Positions 34,864 through 48,312 are shown, numbered from the stretch's first letter. The stretch: DNA of 64,000 nt from Steromphala cineraria (GCA_916613615.1 OU744723.1:30758171-30822170); one strand, 5' to 3'. Translations and numbers: made by a program. The notes: generated by a model from the sequence alone, not told the origin.

Positions 34864-35759
34864 TATATACACAAAGAACTTAATTAAGCACCCCCCTATT
34901 TTGTAAAATGAATTTGGGTGCTGTTAGACTATTTGGATTAATTTGATGTATTGACCACTCCAGATATAACAATCGTTTTTTATTGACTATTTAATTGAAC
35001 TAGAGATCGCTAATGAGCAAAAATAACGAAACTATGAGAAAAACTGTGAGACTACTAAAATTTGGCCAAATATAACTATTGTCATAGGGGGAAAACTACA
35101 CATTAAACTTTGGATGTTATGAATCAAAAATAACAATTTTGATCCCTAGTTGACATTCATACACAAAAACCCTTTTTATCATGCATGATAAGAGGCTAGC
35201 AAGACATTGAATTTTCAGTACTTTTTTCATCAAAAATTGATAAAATGCCTATAATCTTAACATCTGTGCGTAAATTTGAGATTCCTTGAGTTGAAATTGT
35301 TGACCAAACAGTTCTCCTTCCTTTAGATAAGCCATTTTCTTTGACAGTAGCCAATTAATGTCTTTGTGCAGTTTTTTTAAAATTCATTTTTTGAAAATTT
35401 TGTGATTTTGAAGGTTCATCCTGCTTTAACTATTGACTTTTGCTATGTGGTTATTTACTAAAAAGTCATCAATTCACTCAAGAGAATAATAATAATCACA
35501 TTGCAACAAAAAATATTGACTTTCATTTTCAATTTTAAAGTAACTTGGACTTTGACTAAGAAATACCAAGTTTTTGTAAAACCAGTTATTCAGCGGCAGT
35601 GAATCATAAGCCGAATGAAATTTTTGTTTCCGCAATGCTAGATGATCGGTCTTTTTTAAAATCCTTATTGTTTGATTGTACATTTGTTTTGTTTATTATC
35701 AGCAGTGTTTTTCTGTTTGAAAAAGTGGGGGGTGCTTAATTAAGTTCTTTGTGTATATA
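34864..35759. mobile_element. 896-bp element with perfect 33-bp TIRs
   Basis: TATATACACAAAGAACTTAA onward to GCACCCCCC (34,864-34,896) is repeated inverted without a mismatch at 35,727-35,759. The outermost TA at each end could be a TA target duplication, which would suggest the Tc1/mariner group; this is tentative because the terminus is itself TATATA. The interior is AT-rich without a transposase. Perfect termini in an otherwise non-coding element suggest recent movement driven by a transposase elsewhere. Confidence 0.85.
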
Positions 35760-38169
35760 ATGTTACCGACAATGGTAAATATATAATTTATTCATTTGAA
35801 ACATAATCTTAATGATTTGAAACACGATTTGATATAAACCATATAATAAATTGATATTACAAATCTCCTGTTTTTTTTTATAAAGTATTGTCTAAAGTTT
35901 GAAGTACCAATTGTCTCACAAATCCTAATTTAGAACTGTTGAATAGTCTTGGTAACCTTGCTGAAATGATGAATAATCATTGATGAATATATAGTAGGGT
36001 TTCATTAGATGCACTTCCTGAATAATTTAAATTATCTACTTAATGGTAAACGTACTTAATAATAGACGTTGTGGAAACTGCTTTGAGGATTCATATAGGC
36101 GTTTCAAACGTTTAAACTCAAGATAACAGTTTCCATTGTCAGATTATTGTTAGCGTGTTGGATAAATATAAATAAAAATTGCGAAGAGGTCCTATATACT
36201 TTGGTGATCGTAACTTAATCTGCTTATCTGTTGTACATGAGGATATCACAGTTCGGTAATTTCTCACTGTAAATATTGTTTTCTGTGATCTCAGCAATTT
36301 CTTAAATTTGCTAAAGATTCCAACTAGTGTGTCTTACAAATATGAAATGTTCACAATTCAAGTTCACTAATTTGATATCAACAATGAATACACGGAAGTT
36401 ATCTGAATTTAAGACATTTTAAAAAAATGATCTGATCACGTTAAACATAGATACATAGATAAACGTTACAATGAAAGAATGTGCTATTATCATTTAAAAT
36501 ATTCATCTCGATTTCTTCTTGGCTTACAGAAAGTAATGCAACATGGATGTCACATTAGCTAACAATATACATTTTTTAAAATGATGTGAGTTCAGATGAA
36601 ACTCTTGCAGGCCATTTAAATCGATGGGCGATGTAAAAGATTCCATCAACACGACTTAATGTAGTTCACAAAGACTTATTTGAAATGATGACTATCTTTC
36701 TTCAAGTCACCATACATTTACAGATGTATCTGATATTGTAACTACATTTACATCTGATGTACCTCATTGGCACCACATATCTTAGATTGGAGCCAGTGAA
36801 ATAAATCTTGTAATCGCCTGGTATTATGTCCATATCATTATTGATGACAAGGCAATCAACTTAAAACTCGTTATTTCTGATTCAGAGGTTGAATAAAACT
36901 TGGGATGTCAAAATTTGAAATAGATAGAGCTGACACCAGTAAATCTTGAAGATCCCTAGATCAGAACCACATTATCACATTATCATAACAATTTCTCATT
37001 TACAGATCAAGTATCAATGCAGTGGTCCTGGTACTTAAAAACATTTCTATGGTTGGTGTTGTTTCACTCGATGTTTCTTTTTAGAAAGATTTAAAAAAAA
37101 TATGTTTTACTGTTCATGCAAACAGATATGTCAACTTCTCGTAAAGTGTACAATTTTGACTTATCACATATTGTGGCCCACAGTAATGTCGTGATAGCAA
37201 ACATGAAATGATATCAACAGATTTGTTTGCTATTGCATTATGTAATTTTGGGAAGGGTTATTGAACATCGTAAAGTAGCAAATAAAACCAAACCCCGTTG
37301 ACATGTTGTATCGATATACCCATTACCTTACACCCACTGAGTTTTCACCTAGAGAAAACAGGTTACATTTTTGTATCGCCCTGTCAGCAGCTTTGATTTC
37401 AAATAGCAACTGTCCTATGCAACCAAACAAATTCGGACGTACAGTTGTTTACTGAAAGTTAATCCATGGTGAAAACTACTCTTTATTGGATTATTTTTAA
37501 GAATCAACTGTTCTATGACTATTCTGGCTATTTGGAGTGTTTGGGTTTTATGATGGTTTTGTACATTTATTGAACTCCCGAGCGAGACAAATTGATGACT
37601 TATATTTCGTAAGATCAGATCGCATTTTAATGTAATATATGACTGACACATTGTTACATAATTTCCACTTACTTTGATTTATAGTTTTAATACAATGTCT
37701 TTTTATGTTTGCGTAAAACAAACTTATAAAAAAACTAGGCGAGAAAACAGCGTGGGTAGGTCGACACATGTATTTACGTCAAAATCATATATGTGACGCA
37801 GTTCAAATCTGACTTGTACATGCTTAATTAAATAAAGATAAAGTGTAATTACGTGTTAGTGTCTGTTTGGACATTTTCATTGTAGAATGTTATTTGCAAG
37901 TGATTGGAACGGTCTGCACTAGTTTGACCTACATCACATTGCCGTTGCAAAAGGCAAAATAATTCCTCATCTTTTACAAATTATTCATGTTTAATCCGAA
38001 GCTGGGTTTGAACTGAAATTAAGGGGTAAAGAAATCATTACATACAACCCCAAAATAAAAATCAGAGTAGATTTATCTTTTAACCATAGCTGTAAAATGA
38101 CATTACAATGAAAATATAATACGTTGCGAATGGGCATTTTAAAATATGAAGCCGGGTGCGAGTGCCCTC
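35760..38169. other. No supported gene
   Basis: AT-rich sequence. Small open frames at 37,415-37,769 (minus) have no recognisable product. Confidence 0.5.
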
Positions 38170-38500
38170 CTTCACTTTTTCATTATCTCTGAAAAAAACT
38201 TCTAACTTCTAACTTCTCATATCAAATACCACCAAAGTGAAGAAGTTCGTTATTTATTTGTCAATGAAACAAATTTATTTGCTTGTAATAATAGGTTTTC
38301 TTTGAAGAGACGAGTTGATTAATGGTGTTAACACCTCAAAGGTTTAAATATGGAAACTTATCAAACCGCCTGCTGTGACCTGTAATTAACAAGCAATCAA
38401 TTATTAAATGGTTTCTCTCAGGTTAACAACATTAATCCTTTAATCTTCCTGTGATGACTAGATGCAAAGAACTTGTTTTGGAAGAACCTTATGATATTTT
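38170..38500 (+). repeat. Old duplication, similar to 43,130-43,440
   Basis: Colinear similarity in direct orientation, with shared strings such as AAGTTGAAGAAGT-like starts, TTTGCTGTGACCTG and ACAACATTAATYCTKTAATC. The copies are much more diverged than the large duplication at 43.6-59.5 kb. No coding content was seen in either. Confidence 0.6.
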
Positions 38501-39268
38501 TACTTTTTTATATAAATGATTATTGACCTCAACTCAAGATATTGCAGTTCAAATTCTTGCTGAAGCGAATTTTTTATGAAAAACACTTTTATTTAAACTG
38601 GTGAATCATATGTATGGATAAAGGATAATTTAGAAACTGTGAATATTTTACTCATCTTTGCGTTGACCACCTGATTATATCAAAATAAAGTTGGAATATC
38701 CCTAACTCATTTTGTTTAGTATATTGATTGCATAGCTGTGTACCGTTAGTAGTTTACCGATTACATGATTGATATCGTCTTGGGTAGGAAGAAGACTGAT
38801 TAGTTCAATAGTTGACGGAGAATTGCTAAATATATAAACAGTTCATCAAAAGTTACAGTATAACCAAAGTTTTGAAAATAATTGATCCATACTTTGGCTA
38901 ATTTGCTGTGCCATTTGGAAAATTAATATATAGAATTACAAGGCTATTTTCAATGAGCCAAAAACATTTTACCAAGTCAGATTTCAGATTATATCTGTAG
39001 ACTGTTCATGTTACTTTCTCAATGATCATTAATAATTCTTTATTGGGAAAAAGAACAGCACATTCTTTATAACTTTACAATTGTGACATGTTACCATTGA
39101 ACACCCAGATTGGATACGCTTTTTGAAAGAAAACAAAATGTGAATATCCCTCTGACACAGATCTCTCGCTTACGAAAAGAAACATTTAAAACAGACATTC
39201 AAAGCAATTTTTCAACAGATATGATTTCCCGTTCTATTGGCGTTCAGCTGATAGCATTCGTAATTTAT

Positions 39269-40229
39269 TGTCCCCCGCCGCAAATAGTTTTTAGCTCTGT
39301 TCGTCCGTCCGTCCGTCCCGCTTCTTGTTAGCGCGGTATCTCACAAACCCTTGTACCCAGAGCCTCCAAACTTAGTATCAGTCTTCATTAGGTGGATACA
39401 CAGACACCAGTAGGTGTTCATAACCGTGACCTACTTTTCAAGGTCACGACAGGACATTGACCAGTGCGTAAAGCCTTGTTAGCGCAATATCTCACAAACC
39501 CTTCCACTTAGAGCCTTCGAACTTGGTATCAGTCTTGTTTAGGTGACTACGCAAACACCAGTCGATTTTGGTGACCTTGACTTAAGTTTCAAGGTCAAAA
39601 CAGAACTTGTATATTAAACCTTGTTAGCGCAATATCTCACAACACTTGCACCTAGAGTCTTCAAACTAAGTATGAGTCTTTATTGGGTGGATATGCAGAC
39701 ACTAATTGGTGTTCATGACCGTGACCTAATTTGCAAGGTCACGACTGGACTATGACTAGTACATGAAATCTTGTTAGCGCGATCACAAACCCTTGCACTA
39801 AGAGCCTGCACACTTGGTATAAGTCTTCATCGAGTGGATATTCAGATGCCATTTAGTTATTGTGACTTTGACCTAATTTGCAAGGTCACCACAGGAAAAC
39901 ATAGTTATCCTGATATCTCACAAAATCTGGCAACCAGAGCCTTCAAACTTGGTATCCATCTTCATTGGGTGGTTATGCTGACACCAGTTCATTTTTGGTT
40001 TTGGTGACATTGGCCTAATTTTCAAGATCACACACGAGGAATTTGACCAATACATAAAACTTTTTTAGCGCGATTTCACCAAAAACCTTTGTTTCAGTCT
40101 TCATTGTCATTGTTCATTGGATATTCAGACACCAGTTGGTTTCGGTAACCTTGACATCGTTTTAAGGGTAACTATGAGACACCAACCGGCCATCAGTTTT
40201 AGTAAATTTCTCTCTTGCGGTGGGGGACA
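39269..40229. mobile_element. Element of about 145-bp repeats bounded by inverted 15-mers
   Basis: Bounded by TGTCCCCCGCCGCAA at 39,269 and its inverse with one mismatch at 40,215-40,229. Inside, after a (GTCC)n tract at about 39,302-39,320, are about six diverged units of roughly 145 bp beginning TTGTTAGCGC, each with CTCACAAACCCTTG, GAGCCTTCAAACTTGGTATC and a pair of AGGTCA half-sites in everted orientation. No ORF. The structure suggests a non-autonomous transposon whose body is a minisatellite. Confidence 0.75.
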
Positions 40230-41770
40230 TGATCACGTCAGTGACAACTACTTGTTCATCTAGATATCCAAATTGAAAACAAAATCGTTACAGGAATTCT
40301 ACCTTATAAAGAAGAACATATATGCAAACGCATCATTCCTTTCTCTTCCCCTTTCTTTATCCACCCGAATGAGTCCGCTATCTAAATAACAATCCAACGA
40401 TTTCGTTTTGAACTTTCGAATTGCCTCTTTAAATTAAGATTCATCAATCTTCTATCACGAACAAGAACACACTTAGAAAGGTATACATTCGTAAGACATC
40501 AGAAGTATATTCATTCTCTAATATGATATTTATTAACATTTGTCTACTCATGTAAACATGCTTTCACTATACTTTATCATTTGATTAAACGTGACCAAAC
40601 GATTACTTCTTCATGTTCTGTGCACTCGTGGTGCAAGACAGGACTCGAGTATGGTGGTGACAGCGCTGTATGTGTCTGTAATGACAAAGCGTTCCTACCG
40701 AAAGTTTGCCGGGTCGTGACTGAGTTTCACTTAACCTGTTATTGTTGCACTGCAGTACAGACGTTTGCTGGTCATGGCCTTTTATCCTCTCTAGTTCAAA
40801 GTCTGCACGTGCTGAGCAAGATGTCATCGAGGAAACAAGAGTTATGAATGAGAGTTGCGTTTTGTGCATATGTCCCATTTCCAGAAACATGACATGGGTT
40901 CCAAGATGTGATCGATATATATTGTAACATCTCATACGAATGTGTGGTATTTTTCTTCCTTACATCTCAATCAAATTTGTTCATCATCTTAAAAGTTTGT
41001 GTTTTCAAAGAGTTTCAGTAGTATTGATACGGCAACGATACACAGTCATCCTTAGAAAGAAACAAATCGCGTAGGCATTGTCTCAGGTTACAATTCTTGT
41101 AAGCACTAATTGTTTTTTTCCATTATTTACAATAACAATAACTTAAACAGGATAACTGTTGTTGTACTTTCAACTGATGATCATTTTCATTCTCTATGAT
41201 GTATCATTATTTAAAATTAACCTGCTTGGATGACTGTGATATTCCGAAATAAATTTGTAAACCGCATTTAAAGGGAGATTTTTAATGATTCATTTCAATA
41301 ATATTGATTTGTACAAAATGTGACAAGCACCCGGTCGAGGATACCTGGATTTTATAACTGTAATTTTCACCCTATGTGAAATTCAATGTTTGGTGCCATT
41401 TGACACATATACACATTCTAACTCTCTTTACAATTTTGTCGACGCTGCATCAATATGATACAAAAACACATCAAGACACATCGCATCAAACGTGCATTGA
41501 CTCTGACTGTTTGTGACTGTAAAGCGTGTGTGACTTTTAATAATTTCAAATAGGTGCTATATAAATTTCGTAAATGAATGAATGAATGAACGTTGAGCCA
41601 TTCAGACATAAGGACACCATTCATCAATTGTACATAACGGACATCAGACCCTCATGTATGTTTACCATTTCCATCAAGTTCTATAAGACACATGTACAAT
41701 TGATGAGGATGGCACTTTGTCTTAATTCCAGTTTAATAACAGTTTGACAAGTAGTAGTTACTTGTACTAG
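40230..41770. other. No supported gene
   Basis: Open frames of up to 110 codons overlap each other on both strands around 40,580-40,935 without recognisable domains. No splice-bounded exon stands out. Confidence 0.45.
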
Positions 41771-41897
41771 CATAGTAAATGGCATGCATCGGATAATGGC
41801 AGGAACACTTTGTCCGAGATGCTCGTCCGAGGCGCAGACGAGGACTTGCTCGAGGACAAATGTCCTTGCCGTTATCCGATGCATGCCGTTAACTATG
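41771..41897. repeat. Foldback palindrome
   Basis: Arms beginning CATAGT...GGCATGCATCGGATAATGGC are inverted to the end at ACTATG, with a CG-richer centre containing CTCGTC...GACGAG. The arms carry only a few mismatches. Confidence 0.85.
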
Positions 41898-43624
41898 ACA
41901 TTACATTAGACATTACATAATATACAATTCAAATTCCGTACTTGTACTTTTGCTAATTCTTGCTTTTGATTAATCACCCAATTAAACTTAAAAGGTGAAA
42001 AAGCTTCATTCCTCGAATTTAAGTTTTCATTTGTCATTCTGTATGGCCAAAAGATAACTTTATCTACAGAAGTATCAGGGATTGCTGTTATTCAAAATAA
42101 ACAATTGTCTCGAAATTATGCTTCATATCTCTAGAGCCGCCGTGCATGGTGTTATTGATGGGCAACTTTCAGCATCCATTCATATATGTTGCAAGCCTGT
42201 CAGAAGACTGTTCAACGAGCTATTAAAGAAAGAGATAATTTTCTCTCTGAACATGAGACCCTCTACAGACCTCTTGATGATAAAAGATATCATTAACACG
42301 GACGTTCAAAGCAAACACTTAACAGATATTGGCTGTCCTTTTATTGGTATTCAACATTGTAATATTTCCATCTAGATATGCAAACTTAATAAGATTCTAT
42401 ATCTCATCAATGCCATTGCCACTGACATGAAACTCATTCACTTCCCCGTTAAAGATTCACATTGCACCAGTCCGTTTTAATAACGTCCGAGTCAGTTCGA
42501 AATGTTTACTGCGTCCATAACGTTCCAGAACTGTTTGAGTCTATTCTTTTTAACCCATATGGTGTTAAAGCATCTGGCGCATTAAAAAGGGGGTTTCGTG
42601 TGATGCGGATGTTAAACATAACATATTAACACTGAACATTGAATACAGAATAAGTAAAAATGTGATCATTACTTAGCATCCAAAAGGGTAATGGGAGCAC
42701 TGAAAGAATCACAGTTATTAATCAACAGAAATGATGCAGTGGTATGTTTCTCAAACATTACTATCTTTCTGTCCTTGTGATTCTCCTCAGAAATCAAGTC
42801 TAGAAATTTACTGTTACCCATACAATAAAGCCCTTAAGGGTTCAAACTTTAGAGAGTGAGTGAATTATCAGTCGACGTGATAATGGTCAGGTGTTTTCTA
42901 GACGTTATTATGTAGATCATCGTATGTTTAAAACGCGAGGGTCTATATTCCCGAGCAATGGAAAGGGATGTAGTAATGCTTAGCATGAGTGTCGTTAAAT
43001 ATGTATGCCGTGGCACAAAATATATCTAACTGTTTACACAAGAGCGAAATGATGTCTTAATGAAACATTTTGGTTTTCTCATAGAAAGCATGACAACCGC
43101 TGTGAGTGCACGCCTAGTATGTTTCGCTGAGATCACTTTCAGGAAGATATCTTCCAATAACAATTACAATCAAGTTGAAGAAGTAAATTATTTATGGATC
43201 GATGAAAAAAAATAATAGCGTAATATGGTTTCCTTTCAATATTAAGTTGAATTATGATATGAAAGCCTTTAAAATTTATGCACAACAAACTCTTTGCTGT
43301 GACCTGAAATCATTAAAGAATTATGATTAAATGGCTCCTTTTACATTGACAACATTAATTCTGTAATCTCCTGATAACTAAATTGCAGAGAACGTGTTTT
43401 TTATTTAACCTCATGGACATCATTTATGATTTATTATTTAAAAAAAATTAATTTATCATTTACTTTATTAGAACAGAACAGAAAGTTTATTTGATTGTGA
43501 TGTTCGAGATTCATTGATTGGGGAAAAATGCTAAATACTGTTCTGTTATCTAGGAAACAGTTCTTCCAAAATTATGGCATCGGATTTGAAGTCATTTCTC
43601 CATTCCTTCAGCAAACTTAAAGTC
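41898..43624. other. No supported gene; holds partner of old duplication
   Basis: Bases 43,130-43,440 are the diverged copy of 38,170-38,500. The 97-codon plus-strand open frame at 42,082-42,375 has no recognised domain. Confidence 0.45.
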
Positions 43625-44490
43625 ATATATTAATCCATTTTCATGTGGTGAGATATAGTGGTTGCGTGGTGCCTTTTGCTACTTGTTTTTTTATAATAAA
43701 TTTGTTCTGGTTTCCATGAAAAAGAATTTGAACTTAGTGTTATAGGGAGTTGGGCCCTTTTTCCGACTCTATCTCCAATTTTTTAAGTAGACGTAAAATG
43801 TGGTTAGACCTATTGATGGAGTGAACCTTGTTACTTCTTATGCTACTTATAACTTTTGTGTGTATTTGTTTTCTAAAATATTTACCTGGCAAATAAGGGT
43901 TAAGGTGATGAGGTTTGATTAACATTTGAGACGGAGGACATCACAGTGCATCACATGCACATATTTCTAGTTCAAAGCCAACTTAAATAAACGTTTGATA
44001 GGAGGTTATTAATCAAGAAACTTTATTAAATTGTACATTTATCTAATCATGTAAATCTGAGCAACGATATCACTAATTTGATATTGTCCTAACCATGTTG
44101 GTAATCATGTATATTCGAATTATCCATGATCATCTGTTTACACAAGACACAAGAATTATATATACATTTTCTTAATATCAAGCTTTCATTTCCCTATATA
44201 TGAATATACAAATACCCAAATTTACATTGTCAATCCTATATATCAACAGGCGCATCTAACTTAATATGTCTCAAACTCACAGTATTCTAATCATGCCTTT
44301 ACGCATAAAACATGAATAAGATCATCAATACTGTCTTGTAAAACACAAAATTTCCTCATACAAGTTGGTATTCACTGGTAAACAAATTTCATGCATAAAA
44401 AGTTTAAAATTGTGAATGATCATGCACAAGTGACCATCAGGAAAGAAGATAATTTTACATCATTTAAAAAAAGTGCACTTATATTAATCG

Positions 44491-44621
44491 CTATTGTTTT
44501 TGTGACGGTCTGTCTTCCATAGCTCGATTTAGTTCATCTAAGTGCTGGGCAACTAACTGCCATAGATTAACCGTAACACCGCCACTGCCCCCATCCTGCT
44601 CCAATACAGTCAATATAACTT
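44491..44621 (-). CDS. Possible terminal exon, unidentified protein
   Basis: On the minus strand 42 codons are open from 44,621 to a TAG at 44,491-44,493, reading VILTVLEQDGGSGGVTVNLW and then LVAQHLDELNRAMEDRPSQK. A splice acceptor CAGATAAG precedes the run. The composition (mixed charged and aliphatic residues, GC-richer than its surroundings) looks like real protein, but the run is short and I recognise no family. It lies in a segment that copy 2 of the duplication lacks. It could equally be chance or a fragment captured by a mobile element. No upstream exon was found. Confidence 0.3.
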
Positions 44622-45882
44622 CTTATCTGAGATGGCAATTTCACTAACTTTGCTTTAGGAATGCACACTCAGACAATTTGATCAATATTATGAAAAAGCT
44701 TCCCTAATAACAGCAAATATGAAAATTGTAATGCTAAACCCTGATGCTCATTAGCAGTTCGTGAACCTTTTTCCAAGCCTATGACGTATTTTTCTGAATG
44801 GAACTACATCAAACTGATTCTTTCTTGCAAAGGAGAATACGATTTATACTTTTTCCCTAAATTTTAATATGATTGATATTGATATATGATTACATAAAAT
44901 ATTTACTTAATCATGTATTCATTGTGTATCTTACATGGAGCCTCAACAAAAGTGCTCTCTACAAGAGTTTGTAATAACTTAAAGTTGACAACTCGTACAG
45001 TTTGCTGCTACTTTCAAGGGTGGTGTCTTATCATATAATTGAGCAATTACGATCTCACATGTAGATCAATTAAAACATAAGATGCTGTGACTTATGCTTG
45101 TTACAACCGAATATTTATATATGTTGATAAATCTGTTATTTTGACTTTCTATTGATGTCATGTTATTTATAACTGATAATATATAATACTATTTTAAGGA
45201 ATCTTTTGTGAGTGTCTTTGAGATCTCAATGTTAATAGTTTGTATCGAAATGTGAATATGGAAAGGGGGTACTTGATATTTGATAAAAAAAATGTTCGTC
45301 TCTTCGTCTCGAAAACTTGTGTGAATCTTACATCCATAGCAGCTTATGGGCACCTTACTTACATTCAAATAAAGTAAATAATACACTGTATCTGAAAGAG
45401 TCTTCTATGGAAAAAGAAACAAGAACTTATTCAGGAACTTACACATATATATTTGCAATTATTCGGGATGCAGAGTAAAACACTAAGAATGCACCTCAGA
45501 GCTATCTTATATGACAGTTTCAGGTTTTGATTAACATCCCATGCTCTGTATGACTAATGGTAAATGATTCTGAATACAAGATTGATATACATGAATGTAA
45601 ACATTCGGACCTGCAGAAATCTCTAGTGGATGATATAAAGCGGAGAAGCCAAGATTGAGATAATAACTCTATACATTATACAGTAGGAAGCGATGTATCG
45701 TTCTGAAAAAGAGAGCTTCTGTATCCACATCAGATAGCTTCGTATTTATTATACAACGCATGAACCAGTACATTTGAACTATTTCGAATTCTTATGTCCT
45801 TTGGATAAATCCATGTCAGAATGTATACATCAAGCCAAATTGATGGAAATTAAATGAATGACATATTCAATGGTATTCTTAA

Positions 45883-46239
45883 AGGGGCAGCAGCACGTTT
45901 TTAGGGGTAGTATAAGGTCATGTCAGGAAAGTGAAAATTTATGGTTCCTATTGAAAGACAATGCATTTAAACTAAATGGAGCAGTAAAGATTAAAACATA
46001 TAATGAAAGTTTAGCCATGCGAGTCCTTTTTCTTACACAAAATGAATTAAAGATGTTCGTACAAAATGGCCACCCGTGGATTTTAGGTGAATCTTCATAC
46101 TTTGTCCTTTTAACTATGGATAATTTGTTTGTGTTATGAGAGTTTTGACACTATCAAAATGATACATTTAGCATTGACGTACAATTATCAGTGAACATTT
46201 TGAAATATAACAATATTTAAAAAACGTGCTACTGCCCCT
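45883..46239. mobile_element. 357-bp TTAA MITE, copy 2, with empty site in paralogue
   Basis: Same termini (AGGGGCAGCAGCACG and inverse) and the same length as the copy at 26,102, flanked by TTAA at 45,879-45,882 and 46,240-46,243. The paralogous position in the second duplication copy, 54,979-54,982, has a single TTAA with matching flanks (GGAATTCTTAAATGCTAACT against GGTATTC...). This demonstrates insertion or precise excision with TTAA. The interior is about 85-90 percent like copy 1 by eye. Confidence 0.92.
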
Positions 46240-47100
46240 TTAAATGTTAACTAGAATTTAAACATGAAAACTGTTTATTTTCAGAAAGAACAACATTTTA
46301 ACTAAGGCTCCTCAGTTGTGTCTTGCTACAGGTGTTGGAGACCCATGATTAAAACTAAGGAAACAATATGAAATATTAATAGTATTTATAGTTTAACTTA
46401 CAATATTTTGATTTAATTTATTCATTTATTCAGTTATTGCATTGTGACTTTGATTATTTACTTTAACGATTTGCTCAGATAACTGAAAGGTATATTAACG
46501 AGATTTTTAAATATTTTCATTTTACCTGATACCATTAAAGATATGATATCATTGAGAATGAGGTGACAGGAATATATATCTATATATACATATATTTATC
46601 AAAATGAGTGATAGCGAAAATGATGATCCTCTTCTGCGGAGCCTCTTGCCCATATTTCTGCAGTCAGGCCATACATATTGCTCTAACCAATGTCTAACGA
46701 TCAAGCGTCGATGCTAACAAGGTAAGCTTCTTGTAGCTGCCAGATCTGCGTTACCGACTTATTGACAAGGCTTGTGAGTTAAAGAAAGTCTTCAGAATGC
46801 GAACATTTATTAACAGCTCAACAGGAACACAAAGTAGACAAAATAATGTCAATCCATTGTATTTAAACCATATCCGTCACACCATTACATTTTTGCAGCA
46901 AATAACGCAAACGAATTATGAAAAAGAATTGTAGTTATATAGTCTTTCAGACAGTGTTTATTAATATACGCTGACAATATTCATAACAGAAAGCAGACGC
47001 AGTAACATATCTTTATTATATGATTGGCGATGAAATACCGAGATCTATCAATGACAATAAACTGTGTTATCAGTCACTAGTGACAATAACAATGGAACGT

Positions 47101-47126
47101 GTTATCAGTCACTAGTGACTGATAAC
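47101..47126. repeat. Perfect 26-bp palindrome
   Basis: GTTATCAGTCACT followed by its exact inverse, with an additional partial copy (GTTATCAGTCACTAGTGAC) starting near 47,067. It lies in sequence specific to copy 1, next to the longer foldback at 47,286. Confidence 0.9.
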
Positions 47127-47285
47127 AACAATGACCTGACGTCATCGAACAATGCTCTGACGCAATGACACGCTCATGACGTCATGTTGTTGCTTAGGGG
47201 ACAGCCTCTCTTTGGAGCCGACTCAACGTAAATGCGCTTCAAGTTTGTAAGAAATTCAACGATTAAATCATAAAATAAATAGAAA

Positions 47286-47436
47286 ATTTGTGTTTTCTTG
47301 ACAAATACCATGTTCAACTCATCTCGTGAGGAAGAAAAATTATATATTTTCACTCGTGGCTGCGCCACTCGTGAAAATATAAACTTTCTTCCTCACTCGA
47401 TGAGATAAACATGGTATTTGTCAAGAAAACACAAAT
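47286..47436. repeat. Near-perfect foldback palindrome
   Basis: Arms of about 65 bases from ATTTGTGTTTTCTTGACAAA, inverted to the end at 47,436, with a short centre CACTCGTGGCTGCGCCACTCGTG. Absent from duplication copy 2, so it arrived (or was lost) after duplication. Confidence 0.88.
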
Positions 47437-47692
47437 ATCCTCTAAGTATTGCATGTTATTCGTATGGTTAGGCTTAATACGAAGCTTTGATACTAATAAT
47501 ACACTAATAAATGATACATACAATATGTGACAATGTCTACACCTGGACATATTCTTTATCTCGAATAGTTTCAAAGAAGCCATATAATATATCCTGGTAT
47601 ATGTAAATCGACCAAAACCAAAACCATGCCACTGAACAAACGAGGGTTTCATTGGAGGTACAGCAAGATCCAAAAACAATGTTTTATTGTCC

Positions 47693-47829
47693 GTTATGTT
47701 ATGTTATGTTATGTTACGTTATGTTATGTTATGTTATGTTATGTTATGTTATGTTATGTTATGTTATGTTATGTTATGTTATGTTATGTTATGTTATGTT
47801 ATGTTATGTTATGTTATGTTATGTTATGT
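47693..47829 (+). repeat. (ATGTT)n microsatellite, about 27 units
   Basis: An almost pure ATGTT array. The paralogous site near 56,388-56,400 in copy 2 keeps only about two units, so the expansion is post-duplication. Open frames across it (repeating MLCYV-type peptides) are artefacts of the repeat. Confidence 0.95.
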
Positions 47830-48312
47830 GCTTATAGGTCAACAATATGTAATTGAATATGTTTGTTTTTATATCTATCTCTCACAAAAGCTTATGTTTG
47901 GTTTTGGCATTGAAGTAACACGTTTGATCTCTTCTCTGCGCACTAGATGGATGTATTGGAGATGTATCTGACTGTAACCATATGCCTTATTCTATGACCT
48001 GGTTACACAATTTGTTCAATCTACCTCAGTAGAAGTCCTTATGAATACTATGCCGAAATGCCCACCAGAAAGAGGGAGGGGGATATAGTTTTGGTATCCG
48101 TCCCGAATTACAGGGGACAACTTTCCTCAGAACCTCCTCGAGATAAGAAAGCCAATTTTGTGTGTGTTTTCAGGATATCAATACCATGATGGAGTTCGAA
48201 AATGAAAAGCAAGGAATCCTTTTTACAGAGTTATTGATCATGTTCGATGTGTTTGGACTCTGTTCAATAGCTCAATGTTATCTTCAAAGGGGACAGCTCT
48301 TCTAAAAACTAT

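Noticed and set aside
40581..40935. Overlapping open frames of 88 and 110 codons on opposite strands
   Set aside because: They are mutually antisense, with no domain and no supporting signals.
47626..47971. Three overlapping open frames with repeating MLCYV peptides
   Set aside because: They are translations of the pure ATGTT microsatellite, which has no stops in three frames. Copy 2 of the duplication lacks the array.
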